Assembly (NCBI GenBank): GCA_947649495.1
Contig: CANSRU010000015.1
Coordinates: 1-58,970 of the forward strand
DNA length: 58,970 bases
Direction of reading: 5' to 3'
Origin: an uncultured Porphyromonadaceae bacterium
Lineage (GTDB): Bacteria > Bacteroidota > Bacteroidia > Bacteroidales > Muribaculaceae
A program made the translations under genes and the position numbers. Below, piece by piece: positions 7,564 through 16,946 of the stretch. The notes under the pieces were generated by a model. That model was not told the DNA's origin. It ran no database searches and saw only the letters and a list, made by a program, of their open reading frames with translations. Positions within the stretch are counted from its first letter, which is position 1. Each line of letters opens with the position of its first letter.

Positions 7564-8316
7564 ATGGATAATGTGGGTGTAATACGCTTGGAATCAACGG
7601 ATTCAACAAACTCATATATGGCGGCACATGCCGCGGGGCTCTCTCACGGCACAATGGTGACGGTCAGGGAGCAGAGCGCCGGACGCGGACAGCGTGGCAA
7701 TTCGTGGGAATCGGAGCCGGGCATGAATGTCACAATGTCGATGTTGCTGTTGCCCGACGGCCTGCAGGCTGTAAGGCAGTTTCTGATATCGGAGGCGGTG
7801 GCTGTCGGCGTGGCCGATACGTTGCGGCACTATCTCGGCGATAATGCCGGTGTGAGTGTCAAGTGGCCTAACGATATCTATGTGGGCGATAGGAAAATAT
7901 GCGGTATTTTGATAGAAAATGTGCTGACAGGTCGTGGAATAACCCGCAGTATTGCAGGTGTGGGGCTGAATGTGAACCAACGGCGGTTCTGTTCCGATGC
8001 TCCCAATCCGGTGTCGATGTTTCAGCTCACAGGCTGTGAGGCCGATGTAGATGAGGTGGCTGTCAGGCTACGTGAAAATATATTGCGGCGGTATGATGAG
8101 GGGATTGTAGCGGGTATGGCCGATGAATTGCACACCTTATATAAAAGGGGGCTGTGGCGCCGCGACGGTATGAACCGCTATGCCGATGCTGCCACCGGCC
8201 GTGTGTTTGAGGCAGAGATAAAGGATGTGGCTCTCACAGGGCATATCACGCTGCGGGAGCCAGATGGCACGGAGACCACCTACGCATTCAAGGAGGTGGC
8301 CGCCGTGATGGAATGA
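7564..8316 (+). CDS. birA: Biotin--[biotin carboxyl-carrier protein] ligase
   Basis: 250 aa. It activates biotin with ATP and attaches it to the carrier subunits of biotin-dependent carboxylases in the cytoplasm. The biotin/ATP-binding loop GRGQRG is at 40-45, KWPNDI at 100-105, the catalytic-region lysine at 111 (RKICGIL), and GVGLNVNQ follows. There is no N-terminal HTH, so this is the short, non-regulatory form usual in Bacteroidetes. The start is chosen by the promoter position. It is transcribed divergently from the capsid cassette and converges with the creatininase-family gene, leaving only 6 bases between stops. Confidence 0.93.
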   Translation: MDNVGVIRLESTDSTNSYMAAHAAGLSHGTMVTVREQSAGRGQRGNSWESEPGMNVTMSMLLLPDGLQAVRQFLISEAVAVGVADTLRHYLGDNAGVSVKWPNDIYVGDRKICGILIENVLTGRGITRSIAGVGLNVNQRRFCSDAPNPVSMFQLTGCEADVDEVAVRLRENILRRYDEGIVAGMADELHTLYKRGLWRRDGMNRYADAATGRVFEAEIKDVALTGHITLREPDGTETTYAFKEVAAVME

Positions 8317-8322
8317 GTGATA

Positions 8323-9093
8323 TTATTCAGGGATTGGGAGGTACAGCTCAGGTTCGCACAGGTCGTGAATCAGGTCGGCATAGTCTGAGGCTATGTCGGC
8401 GGCAAAGCGCGCTCCTTTCTCGGCCGTGGCTGCTGCCGGTGAGCCAATACCGGTGTCGTGGCTCACGCGGTCCCAGCGTCGGGGTAGCCATGCCATGCCA
8501 CGGTGCAGTGTGTCGGCCTTGAATCCGCCGGCCTTTCCATCGCCGGCTTCGGCAAGATTGACCAGCTCGGGGTGGTAGTGCATCATTACCGATGTCTCGA
8601 GCTCGTCGGCATGGTCGCCCGGATGGTCGAAATATTCCTTTGCCGGGCGCACTTTGAACCATTCGCTTGTGGCTATTAGCATATCGGGCATATCCACGGC
8701 AAGGTCGCGTATCATGTTCTTGAAGCAGTTGCCGCCATGGCCGTTGATGATAAGCAGCCGGTCTATCCCCTGGCTGTGGAGCGACGATGCTATGTCGGCA
8801 AGCACGGCGCGTTGGGTTTCATAGCGTGAATGCACACAGAATTTCAGCTGGCGTTGTCCGGGATTCTGCGAGCCGAGTGTCACAGGGGGCATCACCATTG
8901 CATTGATTCCATAGCGCTCGTGGGCTATAATGGCGGCGTCCACGGCTATGTCATGGCTCAGTATGGCATCGGTGAGATAGGGGAGATGCAGATTGTGGGG
9001 TTCGGTCGCTCCCCACGGAAGCAATGCTATGCGGTAGTCAATGTGGCGCGTGGTGCCGTAGTTGCTTATGCTGAGGTCAAAAAGTTTGGTCAT
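8323..9093 (-). CDS. Creatininase-family amidohydrolase
   Basis: 256 aa, the last gene of the sialic-acid operon. The family hydrolyses cyclic or linear amides with a two-metal site. Ligand motifs are present: E31-P-H33...D42 (GATEPHNLHLPYLTD), NGHGGN near residue 118, and a Glu in ADELETS. The usual 'GSxEQHGPHLP' is altered to 'GATEPHNLHLP'. Members act on creatinine, pterin or formamidopyrimidine substrates, so the substrate cannot be read from sequence. It starts 13 bases after the fusion gene's stop, so it is probably in the same transcript. A role on a sialic-acid-derived amide is an inference from context. Confidence 0.8.
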   Translation of the reverse strand: MTKLFDLSISNYGTTRHIDYRIALLPWGATEPHNLHLPYLTDAILSHDIAVDAAIIAHERYGINAMVMPPVTLGSQNPGQRQLKFCVHSRYETQRAVLADIASSLHSQGIDRLLIINGHGGNCFKNMIRDLAVDMPDMLIATSEWFKVRPAKEYFDHPGDHADELETSVMMHYHPELVNLAEAGDGKAGGFKADTLHRGMAWLPRRWDRVSHDTGIGSPAAATAEKGARFAADIASDYADLIHDLCEPELYLPIPE

Positions 9094-9106
9094 ATTCCGG
9101 TTCGTT

Positions 9107-12100
9107 TTACAGGTCGGTGACGTGAAGTGTCTGCGAAGTGCGTATGCGGGGCTTCAGTTCGCCGCCGGTCAGGTAGATGTCGCGGTTGTTTCCTGCCACC
9201 ATGGCGGCTCCGGCGCGTGCGGCGTCGGGTGTGCCGGCAGCAATGTGCCATTGCATGGTGGACGGGTCAAAAATAAAGATGTCGGGGTTGAAGCGGTACC
9301 ATTCCACCGGATGCATCAGATAGTCGGGAGCCTGGTTGCGCAGGGCTCCGAGAAACACATCCTTGTTGACCCCTCCGGCCACGGCTATGCGTCCGTCGCT
9401 GAGGGTGCAAGCCGCACCGCCACCGGTGGCCACGGCATTGCCGGAGCTGTCGGCGGGGCCGGGGATGTGCTCCCATTTGTCGCCTGCCGGCGAGTAGCGC
9501 AGGCCGTCAAGCTCAAGGGTGGGTTCCTTGCCGTCGTGCCGCGGAGCGAATCCGCCCCACAGATAAAGGCATTTCTCGCCCGATGGAGCTACGCCTGTAG
9601 CCATTACAGGCTGCACCCGGGGATTGCCGGGCATACGTTTGAGTTTTTTCCATTCCGGAGCCGGAGCCTCGGTGTCGAGCATCCACAGTGAGGTCGACGG
9701 ACGGCCATCGGCGTTGCCTCCGGCCACATATACCTTGCCGCCTATTGCCGCGGCAGCGAAATTGTCGAGCGCTACGGGCAGTTCCGGCAGGGGCGAGAGT
9801 GTCACGTTGTCACCCTCAAGGTGCATGAGTGTAACGGTAGGAAGTGATTGTGTGTCGGTGGTGCCTCCAATCAGCACTATCCCTTTGGCGACGGTGGCGG
9901 TGGCGCCGTAGGCCATCCCCTCGGGAAGCGAACCTATTCGTCGCCACTCCATGGTGGCGGTGTCGGCGGCATAGATGCCTTTGTAGTATTTTTTCCGGCT
10001 GTCAGGAGCCATGGGGTCGGTGGGGAAGTTGCACCCTCCGGCCATTATGATACGTGGGCCGTCGGTCGTGGCGTATGGAGCCGACACGCCGTGTTCAAGC
10101 CCCGGTTCCATGTCGTAATCGGAAGCATTGTCCACTTCTATCTTGAATGTCGATGCCGGGAGACCGTCGCTGTTTACAAGGTTGGCTCTTGTGAATGGTT
10201 GCCAGCCATAGCGTACGAGTCGAGGTTTGCTTATATCCATGTTGTAGATTTTTATTTTATTGTCGTCGGTTATTTCGGCCGTGGCAGTGCGGTAAAAACC
10301 GTCTGTTCCGGCTATCTCGAAAGTGCGGAGAGGAAGCCCGTCGCTGCTTCTGAGCCCATCTCCATTGGCCATGGTGAGGACTATGGCGCCGCCTTTTGCT
10401 ATGGCTGCTTCCGGTTGCGGACCGGAGGGAGTTACATGCCGGTAGCCGTATGTGTGGTTGAGGGCCTGACGCGCGAGGCGTTGGCCCACCTCGCGTTTGT
10501 GTGTGGGATGCACGTCGAGCGAGTCGCCGAGGTCGGAGGTCACAGCCATCCCCACCCCATCCATCTCCTTGGCCAGGCGCCGCTGGCTGTCGCGGAACGC
10601 AGGCCACGACGGGCGGTCTATGCTGCTTAGCTGCGCGAAATATACAGGCATCTGCTGATTGCGGAAATATCGGCGCCAACTGTCGGCAAGCATTGGGAAT
10701 AGTCGTTCATGGATGTCTGTGTTGTGGGCATTGCTCTCACCCTGATACCATATCATGCCGGCTATATCCGGGCTCCCGAGCGGGCGTACTCCCGATGCGA
10801 ATAGATAAGATGGCTCGTAGGGGTGGCGTGCCGACTTGTCTCCGCCGAGATTTTTCAATGCTCGTTCCTGCGCCCATTTCTGTATATAGTCGTTGCCGGT
10901 CCAGTCAAGAAGAATCTCGGGCATCCCCTCCTCAAGGGTGTTTACATCGATCCAAGCCTCGCACGGAGCTCCACCCACAGCGTTGCATATCACCCCCACA
11001 GGCACATTGAGGCTGTCGCGCAGTTGCCGGGCGAAGTGATAGGCCACGGCTGAGAAGTCAGGGGCATTGCTGCTGTCGATGCTCTCCCATCGCGCGGGGG
11101 CGAAGTGCTGCAGCCGGTTCATTTTGTCAAGGATGGAATCGGGCCATACCACATCGTAGGTGCGTGCTATCGGCCGCATGTTGAAAATGCGCAGCATGGT
11201 GTCGGCACATGTCTCGATTACCTTCGCTCCATCGTGGCTCATCGATAGCGGAAACTCCATGTTGCTTTGTCCCGATGCCACCCACACCTCTCCGGCTGCG
11301 ATATCGGTGAGCGTGATGGTGTCGGTATTGTCGGTGACAGAGAGTGTGTAGACCTTGCCGCTCACAAGCGGAGCTGTGGTCACAGCCCACCGGCCACGGT
11401 TGTCGGCCTTGGTGCGGTATGTGTGGCGGTCGAGTGTCAGTGTCACGGCACTGCCTGCATCGGCGCTGCCCTCTATATGCAGCGGGCGGTTGCGCTGGAG
11501 CACCATGCCGCTTTGATAGACGGGGGGCAGGCGGAGCCCTCCGTATCGGCCTGTTATACCGCTGAAGGCTGTACGAGCCAGCAGTTCCGAGCCTTCGGCA
11601 TCGGGGTGTATGCCGTCGTGAAGCAGATTCTGGCGGTCGCGCAATGGCGTGTCAAAGTCTATAAGCTCCACATTTTTCGCCTGTGCCACTCGCTTTATGG
11701 CTTCCTGGATTTCCAATCGCCACAGCCGGGTGCCCGACTTGAATCTGTAGTGGGTGGCACGCAGCGGGGTCAATAGAGCCACGATTATACGTACCTCGGG
11801 ATTGACGGCGCGTAGCGAATCGATAAGGGCTGAATAATCGCGCTCGAACTCGTCGCCATGCAGCGGCCAGTTGCGCGGATCGGTGTCGTTGACGCCGAGA
11901 TGCACCACCGCTACATCGGGCTTGAAGGCAAGTGCCTTTCGGAATTCCTCCGATGTAAGGTAGGGATTGTGGCCTTTGCGCAGAAGCGTGGCGCCAGAGC
12001 GTCCGAAGTTGCCCACCTCGTAGTCTTTGCCGAGCATATCCTGCAACCGCGATGGATAACTTTGCTTGCCCGGGTCGGGGAGTGTCAGTCCGTAGGTTAT

Positions 12101-12196
12101 GCTGTTGCCTATGCAGGCAATCTTGGTTTTAGGATATGCCGCGATGGCGCATAGCGCCACCGCCGGCACGACTATCAGCCGCAGAAATCGGTTCAT
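9107..12196 (-). CDS. Triple fusion: SGNH hydrolase, sialate O-acetylesterase, NanM-like mutarotase
   Basis: 1029 aa with a signal peptide (1-21), so periplasmic or exported. Domain 1 (about 25-215) is an SGNH/GDSL esterase: GNSIT with Ser32, GxND at 101-104, and D194/H197 in DGIHPD. Domain 2 (about 220-690) is a SASA-type sialate O-acetylesterase: GQSNM with Ser311, WYQGESN at 483-489, and DVHP...H around 561-566. Domain 3 (about 700-1029) is a Kelch-type propeller of the cyclically permuted mutarotase family (NanM-like), with repeats such as IIMAGG, IVLIGG and VYVAGG. Together it would remove O-acetyl groups and equilibrate sialic-acid anomers before uptake. Its start overlaps the stop of the epimerase gene by four bases. 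Confidence 0.88.
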   Translation of the reverse strand: MNRFLRLIVVPAVALCAIAAYPKTKIACIGNSITYGLTLPDPGKQSYPSRLQDMLGKDYEVGNFGRSGATLLRKGHNPYLTSEEFRKALAFKPDVAVVHLGVNDTDPRNWPLHGDEFERDYSALIDSLRAVNPEVRIIVALLTPLRATHYRFKSGTRLWRLEIQEAIKRVAQAKNVELIDFDTPLRDRQNLLHDGIHPDAEGSELLARTAFSGITGRYGGLRLPPVYQSGMVLQRNRPLHIEGSADAGSAVTLTLDRHTYRTKADNRGRWAVTTAPLVSGKVYTLSVTDNTDTITLTDIAAGEVWVASGQSNMEFPLSMSHDGAKVIETCADTMLRIFNMRPIARTYDVVWPDSILDKMNRLQHFAPARWESIDSSNAPDFSAVAYHFARQLRDSLNVPVGVICNAVGGAPCEAWIDVNTLEEGMPEILLDWTGNDYIQKWAQERALKNLGGDKSARHPYEPSYLFASGVRPLGSPDIAGMIWYQGESNAHNTDIHERLFPMLADSWRRYFRNQQMPVYFAQLSSIDRPSWPAFRDSQRRLAKEMDGVGMAVTSDLGDSLDVHPTHKREVGQRLARQALNHTYGYRHVTPSGPQPEAAIAKGGAIVLTMANGDGLRSSDGLPLRTFEIAGTDGFYRTATAEITDDNKIKIYNMDISKPRLVRYGWQPFTRANLVNSDGLPASTFKIEVDNASDYDMEPGLEHGVSAPYATTDGPRIIMAGGCNFPTDPMAPDSRKKYYKGIYAADTATMEWRRIGSLPEGMAYGATATVAKGIVLIGGTTDTQSLPTVTLMHLEGDNVTLSPLPELPVALDNFAAAAIGGKVYVAGGNADGRPSTSLWMLDTEAPAPEWKKLKRMPGNPRVQPVMATGVAPSGEKCLYLWGGFAPRHDGKEPTLELDGLRYSPAGDKWEHIPGPADSSGNAVATGGGAACTLSDGRIAVAGGVNKDVFLGALRNQAPDYLMHPVEWYRFNPDIFIFDPSTMQWHIAAGTPDAARAGAAMVAGNNRDIYLTGGELKPRIRTSQTLHVTDL

Positions 12197-13389
12197 TGCA
12201 TTTTTGCAGCTATCTCGTCAATAATCATTGAGCTTTTTATGAGCATGCGCGGAATGTGGAACGGACCTTTGAACAGATTGCCCTTGGCAGGTTGAGCCAC
12301 AGTGCCGTCGCGGTGCAGGTATCCGAACCATTCGCCGTAGGCGGGGTCCGGCAGGTGCTCGTACATCCACTCGTTGGCCATGCGGTGCATGCGCATGTAG
12401 CGTATGTCACCGGTGGCTTCGTAGGCATAGAGCGATGCAATCACAGCCTCGGTCTGCGGCCACCAGAATTTCATGTCCTGCGAATAATCCTGTGCCGGGA
12501 AACCTTTGCAGTCGCGGAAGTTGATTATGCCACCATACTCGTTGTCCCATCCCCACTCCCAGCTCCAGTCGAGAATCTGGAGTGCTGTCTGGGTCAGTGA
12601 CTTTTCCCATCCGCGGTATTTGGCCTCCTCAAGAAGAAACCACGCCGTCTCGATGCAGTGTCCGGGATTTATAACACGTCCGGCCATTGTGTCTATCAGC
12701 TCACCTTCGGGAGTCACCATCTCGAGAAGAGCCTTGTATTCGGGATGGATAAAATAGGTGGTTATGTCGTGGAGTGATTGTTCTATCTGTTCGTCAAGAG
12801 CCGGATGTGCTATGGCCTGACGTATGCGCGAGGCGGTGTTGATGAGTATCATCGTTATCGAGTGGCCGCGTGCGGGCTGCGTCGGCAGATACTTCGGCTC
12901 GAGAATGCCGGGAGTGTTTATGAAGCGCTGTATGTCAAGGAAGAGTTTCAGCGCCTTTTCGGCATAAGCCTTGTCGCCTGTCGCTATGGAATATTCACTC
13001 ATGGCTATGGCTGCGAAGCATTCCGAGAACACGTAGCGGCGTTTTCTGAGTGGTGTGCCGTCGGCTTTCACCTCGAAATACATTCTGCCGTCGGTGTCGA
13101 AACAATGTTTCTCAATAAAATCGAGACAGCTGCGTGCCATGTCGAGATATTCGGGGCGCTGCTCGATGTTGTTGTAGGCAAACGAGTAGACGAATGCGCA
13201 TCGTCCCTGAAACCACACCGACTTGGTGCCGTCCATCAGTCGGCCTGTGCGGTCAACGCAGGTGTACACACCGCCATTCTCGCGGTCGAGTCCATGTTCA
13301 AGCCAGAAAGGAAGTATATCCTTGGTCAGGTCATCACGGTAGCGTTTCTGCCAGTGTTGCAGATAGTCGCGGAGATTGGTGTTGTCCAT
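12193..13389 (-). CDS. nanE: AGE-type N-acylglucosamine 2-epimerase
   Basis: 398 aa from the ATG at 13389, one base after the nanA stop; an upstream in-frame ATG at 13413 would overlap nanA. The protein is an (alpha/alpha)6-barrel epimerase of the AGE/RnbA family, seen in GGVYTCVDRTG, VWFQGRCAFVYS, NPGHCIETAW and KFWWPQTEA. In Bacteroides the equivalent enzyme converts ManNAc released by the lyase to GlcNAc, which a ROK kinase (not in this window) then phosphorylates. This differs from the ManNAc-6-P route of enterobacteria. It lies between nanA and the esterase/mutarotase fusion in one operon. The symbol follows Bacteroides usage. Confidence 0.9.
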   Translation of the reverse strand: MDNTNLRDYLQHWQKRYRDDLTKDILPFWLEHGLDRENGGVYTCVDRTGRLMDGTKSVWFQGRCAFVYSFAYNNIEQRPEYLDMARSCLDFIEKHCFDTDGRMYFEVKADGTPLRKRRYVFSECFAAIAMSEYSIATGDKAYAEKALKLFLDIQRFINTPGILEPKYLPTQPARGHSITMILINTASRIRQAIAHPALDEQIEQSLHDITTYFIHPEYKALLEMVTPEGELIDTMAGRVINPGHCIETAWFLLEEAKYRGWEKSLTQTALQILDWSWEWGWDNEYGGIINFRDCKGFPAQDYSQDMKFWWPQTEAVIASLYAYEATGDIRYMRMHRMANEWMYEHLPDPAYGEWFGYLHRDGTVAQPAKGNLFKGPFHIPRMLIKSSMIIDEIAAKMQ

Positions 13390-13390
13390 G

Positions 13391-14314
13391 TCAGAATCTG
13401 TTACAGCGTTCAAAGAATCCTATTGCCTCAAGTTCAGCCTTCAGTGCGGCCTCCTCCTCGGGAGTGATGTTTTGGAATGGGGTGCGGTTGGGGCCGAGGT
13501 CAAGGCCTATCAGCTTCATTATCCTTTTGCCGCCTACTATGTTGCCGCGGAAACGGCATATCACGTTTATAACCTCCTGCGCGAAGTTCTGATGCTCGCG
13601 GGCCGCATCGAGATCACCGCGGTTCCACGCGTCGATTATGGCTGTCAGCTCGCGTCCGTTGTAGTTTGTGGTGCCGCCTATGCCGCCTTGGGCGCCACCC
13701 ATGGCCAGCGAGGGGAGTATGGTCTCGTCCTGACCGTGGAGCATGTCAAACTTCCCTCCGCCATACAGACGGCACTGGTTGTATTCGTATATGCTCTCAA
13801 ACGTATATTTGATACCTGCGAAGTTAGGCACACGTCCGTCCACAGCTTCCAGAAGTTTGACCATGGGCAGATATGCGCCGTTGAATGCCGGTATGTGATA
13901 GTAGTAGAAGGGGAGTTCCGGAGCTCCGGCTGCTATCTCCTCGATATATTTCACCAGCTCCTCCACACGGTTGATTTTCGGGAATGGAGGCGCCATGGCT
14001 CCTATGCCCCATGCTCCGGTTTCGGCCGCATGGCGCGCAAGCTCGCGGCTTGAGCGCGCGCAGCAGCTTCCCACATGGACTATCACCTTGAATCCTTCAG
14101 GAGCGGCTTTCACCCATGCTTCGGTCAATCTCTTGCGCTCGTCGTCGGTCAGCATGTAGCCTTCGCCCGACGAGCCGTTGATGAACACACCCTTGAGGCC
14201 GTTCTTATGAAGCATCGCCGCGTATGCAGGTATCGGTTCTATGTTTATATCCCCATTTGGCATAAATGGAGTGAACGGGGCATCTATAAGCCCGGTGATT
14301 TTCTCGAATGTCAT
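13391..14314 (-). CDS. nanA: N-acetylneuraminate lyase
   Basis: 307 aa, the usual length. It is a class I aldolase splitting Neu5Ac into ManNAc and pyruvate in the cytoplasm. The carboxylate-binding GSSGEG is at 48-52, Tyr139 sits in YYYHIP, and the Schiff-base lysine is K169 in GIKYT. It is called nanL in Bacteroides fragilis. It lies 39 bases after the MFS transporter gene and one base before the epimerase gene, the classic Bacteroidales NanT-lyase-epimerase set in a different order. Confidence 0.95.
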   Translation of the reverse strand: MTFEKITGLIDAPFTPFMPNGDINIEPIPAYAAMLHKNGLKGVFINGSSGEGYMLTDDERKRLTEAWVKAAPEGFKVIVHVGSCCARSSRELARHAAETGAWGIGAMAPPFPKINRVEELVKYIEEIAAGAPELPFYYYHIPAFNGAYLPMVKLLEAVDGRVPNFAGIKYTFESIYEYNQCRLYGGGKFDMLHGQDETILPSLAMGGAQGGIGGTTNYNGRELTAIIDAWNRGDLDAAREHQNFAQEVINVICRFRGNIVGGKRIMKLIGLDLGPNRTPFQNITPEEEAALKAELEAIGFFERCNRF

Positions 14315-14353
14315 GTTATTGTTGATTTGATTTATGTTATAAATTGTATTGTT

Positions 14354-15619
14354 TCATTCCATGTTTAGTGTTTTAGGTCTGAGTATGATAAGCTGGGCCA
14401 TCAATGCGAGCAGCAGTGCTCCGGCCATGCATGCGAAACCGAGCCCCATCATTCCCTTTTCGGCGAGAGAGCCGAGCACATTGGTGGCCATCGCGCCGAT
14501 AAACAGGCCTGCCATATTCATTATGCCGTAGGCCGTACCGCGGGAACGTGAGGGGACAAACTGGCACAATATAGGCATATTGTTGGCATCAAACAGGCCG
14601 TAGCCCACGCCAAACAGCAGTCCGGCGCCTATTGCAGCTGCCACATTGGTCCCGAATCCCATCAGTACAAGAGCCGGTATCATCATGCCGAGGCCTATGG
14701 CGCTGGTGTATATGCGTCCGCGCAGATTCACGCGGCTCCACTTGTCGGCCATCGGGCCGCCTATCATAACGCCTATGAACGATGTGAAGGCTATGGTTAT
14801 GGTGGCTATAGGTCCGGCCCATATCATCTCTATGCCGAGCGAGTCTGAGAACAGTGTCGGAAGCCAGTTCTTTGTTGCCCATCCGGGCACCGAGCACGAT
14901 GCGAAGAAGAACAATATGGTCCAGAACGCCACGCACCCTACGAGCATGCCTAACGATGAGCCCACAGCTCTCAGATTATTTGACAGCACCTTGCTCAATG
15001 GAATCCGGTGTTCTGCTCCGGCTTTCCCCTCAAATGAGTCTACACGCTTCTCTCTCAGGGCTACTATGAGTACGCCGGCGTATACTATACCCACAAGCCC
15101 GAACCAGTGGAATGTAGATTGCCACGACAGCTGTTCGGCCACAAACGCTCCGAATCCGCCCACTGCCTGCCCCATGTATAGGCCTGTCATGTGGATACCT
15201 ATGGCCAGACTTAGTTGTTTGCCGGTGAAATAGTCGGCTATAAGCGACAATGCGGCCGGTATATACAAGGCTTCTGAAACGCCCATTGCAGCCCGGAGCC
15301 AATAGATTTCCTGATAGTTTGTGGCATACCCCATCAGCATTGTCACTGCCGACCATACTGCCAATGAGATTACAATGAGCCATTTGCGGTTCACCCTATC
15401 GGCCACTATGCCCGACACTGGGCTCATAAAACCGTAGATCCACATGAATGCCGCCATTATCTTGCCGAACATCACCTTGCTCTCGAGGTCGGAGATGTCC
15501 ACAGCCATGGCATCGCGCATGGTCGACAGCATCTGGCGGTCCATGTAGTTCAGCAGCGCCACCACCCATAGCAGCGCCACCACTATCCAGGGATAGTATT
15601 TTCGTTGAGTAAGATTCAT
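14354..15619 (-). CDS. nanT: MFS transporter, probable sialic-acid importer
   Basis: 421 aa with about 12 transmembrane segments. The MFS loop signature is recognisable after TM2 (GIVADRVNRKWLI), and a second copy lies in the second half (GGPMADKWSRVNLRGR). It is an inner-membrane secondary transporter; neighbouring nanA and AGE genes point to sialic acid as substrate, as shown for NanT in Bacteroides. It is the first nan gene in reading order. No -7 box is visible in the 29 bases between it and the upstream mscS-like gene, so it may share that gene's promoter or use one inside it. Confidence 0.85.
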   Translation of the reverse strand: MNLTQRKYYPWIVVALLWVVALLNYMDRQMLSTMRDAMAVDISDLESKVMFGKIMAAFMWIYGFMSPVSGIVADRVNRKWLIVISLAVWSAVTMLMGYATNYQEIYWLRAAMGVSEALYIPAALSLIADYFTGKQLSLAIGIHMTGLYMGQAVGGFGAFVAEQLSWQSTFHWFGLVGIVYAGVLIVALREKRVDSFEGKAGAEHRIPLSKVLSNNLRAVGSSLGMLVGCVAFWTILFFFASCSVPGWATKNWLPTLFSDSLGIEMIWAGPIATITIAFTSFIGVMIGGPMADKWSRVNLRGRIYTSAIGLGMMIPALVLMGFGTNVAAAIGAGLLFGVGYGLFDANNMPILCQFVPSRSRGTAYGIMNMAGLFIGAMATNVLGSLAEKGMMGLGFACMAGALLLALMAQLIILRPKTLNME

Positions 15620-15648
15620 GGTATTTTGTATTTAGGTAATGTCGTTGA

Positions 15649-16827
15649 TTATTGGCTCAAGCGATGTGATATGTCGGTGCCGGCCGGGGTCTGGAATATT
15701 TTCAGGCCGAACTCATTTATCACGGCATATACATGGTCGAATATATCGCTCTGAATCCGTTCGAATGTTTTCCATTCGGTGGACTTGATGAAAAAATACA
15801 GTTGCAGCGGAAGCCCCGACGGGGTGGGCTCCATCTGTCGCACCATAAGCAGCATGCTCGCGTTCACCTGCTGATGATTCGAAAGATACTCTTCCAGATA
15901 GTGGCGCAGCAGTCTTAGATTCACCATATCCGCGTCGTCGGTCATGTTATCTGCAATCCATCCGCGCTCCCTTAGGGCCGACAGCTCGGCGTTGTTGCAG
16001 AAGCGCACTGTGTTGACATCGATGTAGATTGAGCGCTCCACACGCCGTCCGCCTGACTGGCGCATGGGCTGATAGTTGCGGAACGATTCCGAAATCAGGG
16101 AATAGGGGGGCACGGTAGTCACCGAGTTATCCCAGTTGCGCACCTTCACCGTCGTGAGCGAAACATCTATCACCTCACCGTTGGCGCCATGCTTATCCAC
16201 CACTATCCAGTCACCGCGGTGCAGCATGTTGTTGGCCGTGAGCTGTACGCTCGCCACGAGCCCGAGTATAGTGTCCTTGAACACCAGCATGAGTATTGCC
16301 GCCGAGGCTCCGAGGGCGGTAAGTATTGCCGCGGGCGATTTTCCTGCGAGAATACTCACTGTCAGTATCACACCTATGCCCACCACTATCAGGCGCACCA
16401 TCTGGAATATACCCTTTATGGCATAGACCTTCAGCCTGCGCCGTTTGGCCAGTGCCGAGAATAGATTGCCTATGAAAACATAGAATATGAACACCACAGT
16501 CCACAGTATGTAGCACTTTGTCAGTATCGACACCCAGCTCACCATATTGTCTGTGGCGTTGAAGAACTTAGGCATGAGCCACGCCACAACTATAGCCGGC
16601 ACGAGTTGCGAAAGGGCGCGTAGGAATTTGGTGTTGAGCAGGTCGTCGTCCCAGGTGGTGCGGCTGCGCATTATGAAGAGCATGCAGGTGTTCTCCACAA
16701 GCCGTGCCACAAAATAGGAGATTAATGCCACTATGGCTATTCCGGCTGCGATCACCGTGTGGATAAGCGTCCCCGAATAGGGGCCTGATATGTATCGGGA
16801 AAGAAAGGTGAGGATTGTTTCTTCCAT
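15649..16827 (-). CDS. MscS-family mechanosensitive ion channel
   Basis: 392 aa. About five transmembrane segments lie in residues 15-185, followed by the MscS beta-domain and C-terminal alpha/beta domain. The pore-lining helix is glycine/alanine rich (SPAAILTALGASAAILMLVFKDTILGLVASVQL) and runs into NMLHRGDWIVV. It releases solutes on hypo-osmotic shock. Its own -7 box lies at 16857-16864. It is followed on the same strand after only 29 bases by the sialic-acid operon. Confidence 0.9.
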   Translation of the reverse strand: MEETILTFLSRYISGPYSGTLIHTVIAAGIAIVALISYFVARLVENTCMLFIMRSRTTWDDDLLNTKFLRALSQLVPAIVVAWLMPKFFNATDNMVSWVSILTKCYILWTVVFIFYVFIGNLFSALAKRRRLKVYAIKGIFQMVRLIVVGIGVILTVSILAGKSPAAILTALGASAAILMLVFKDTILGLVASVQLTANNMLHRGDWIVVDKHGANGEVIDVSLTTVKVRNWDNSVTTVPPYSLISESFRNYQPMRQSGGRRVERSIYIDVNTVRFCNNAELSALRERGWIADNMTDDADMVNLRLLRHYLEEYLSNHQQVNASMLLMVRQMEPTPSGLPLQLYFFIKSTEWKTFERIQSDIFDHVYAVINEFGLKIFQTPAGTDISHRLSQ

Positions 16828-16856
16828 TTGTGATGCAGATTGTTGCGGTTATTTCA

Positions 16857-16864
16857 CAAAGTTA
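16857..16864 (-). promoter_or_regulatory. -7 box of the mscS gene (and possibly the nan operon)
   Basis: TAACTTTG on the minus strand, 30 bases before the mscS start. It is the only clear promoter found upstream of the block 15649-8323 on this strand. Confidence 0.6.
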
Positions 16865-16946
16865 CAAAAATATTGTTTTTTGCAATTATTCATGTTGTCT
16901 ATATGCTGGAAATTTGCTTATTTTGCCGGAAAATAGCATATAAATC

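Noticed and set aside
9107-12196. Three separate genes for the fusion protein
   Set aside because: The reading frame is open throughout and no internal start with a promoter or ribosome site is visible at the domain borders.
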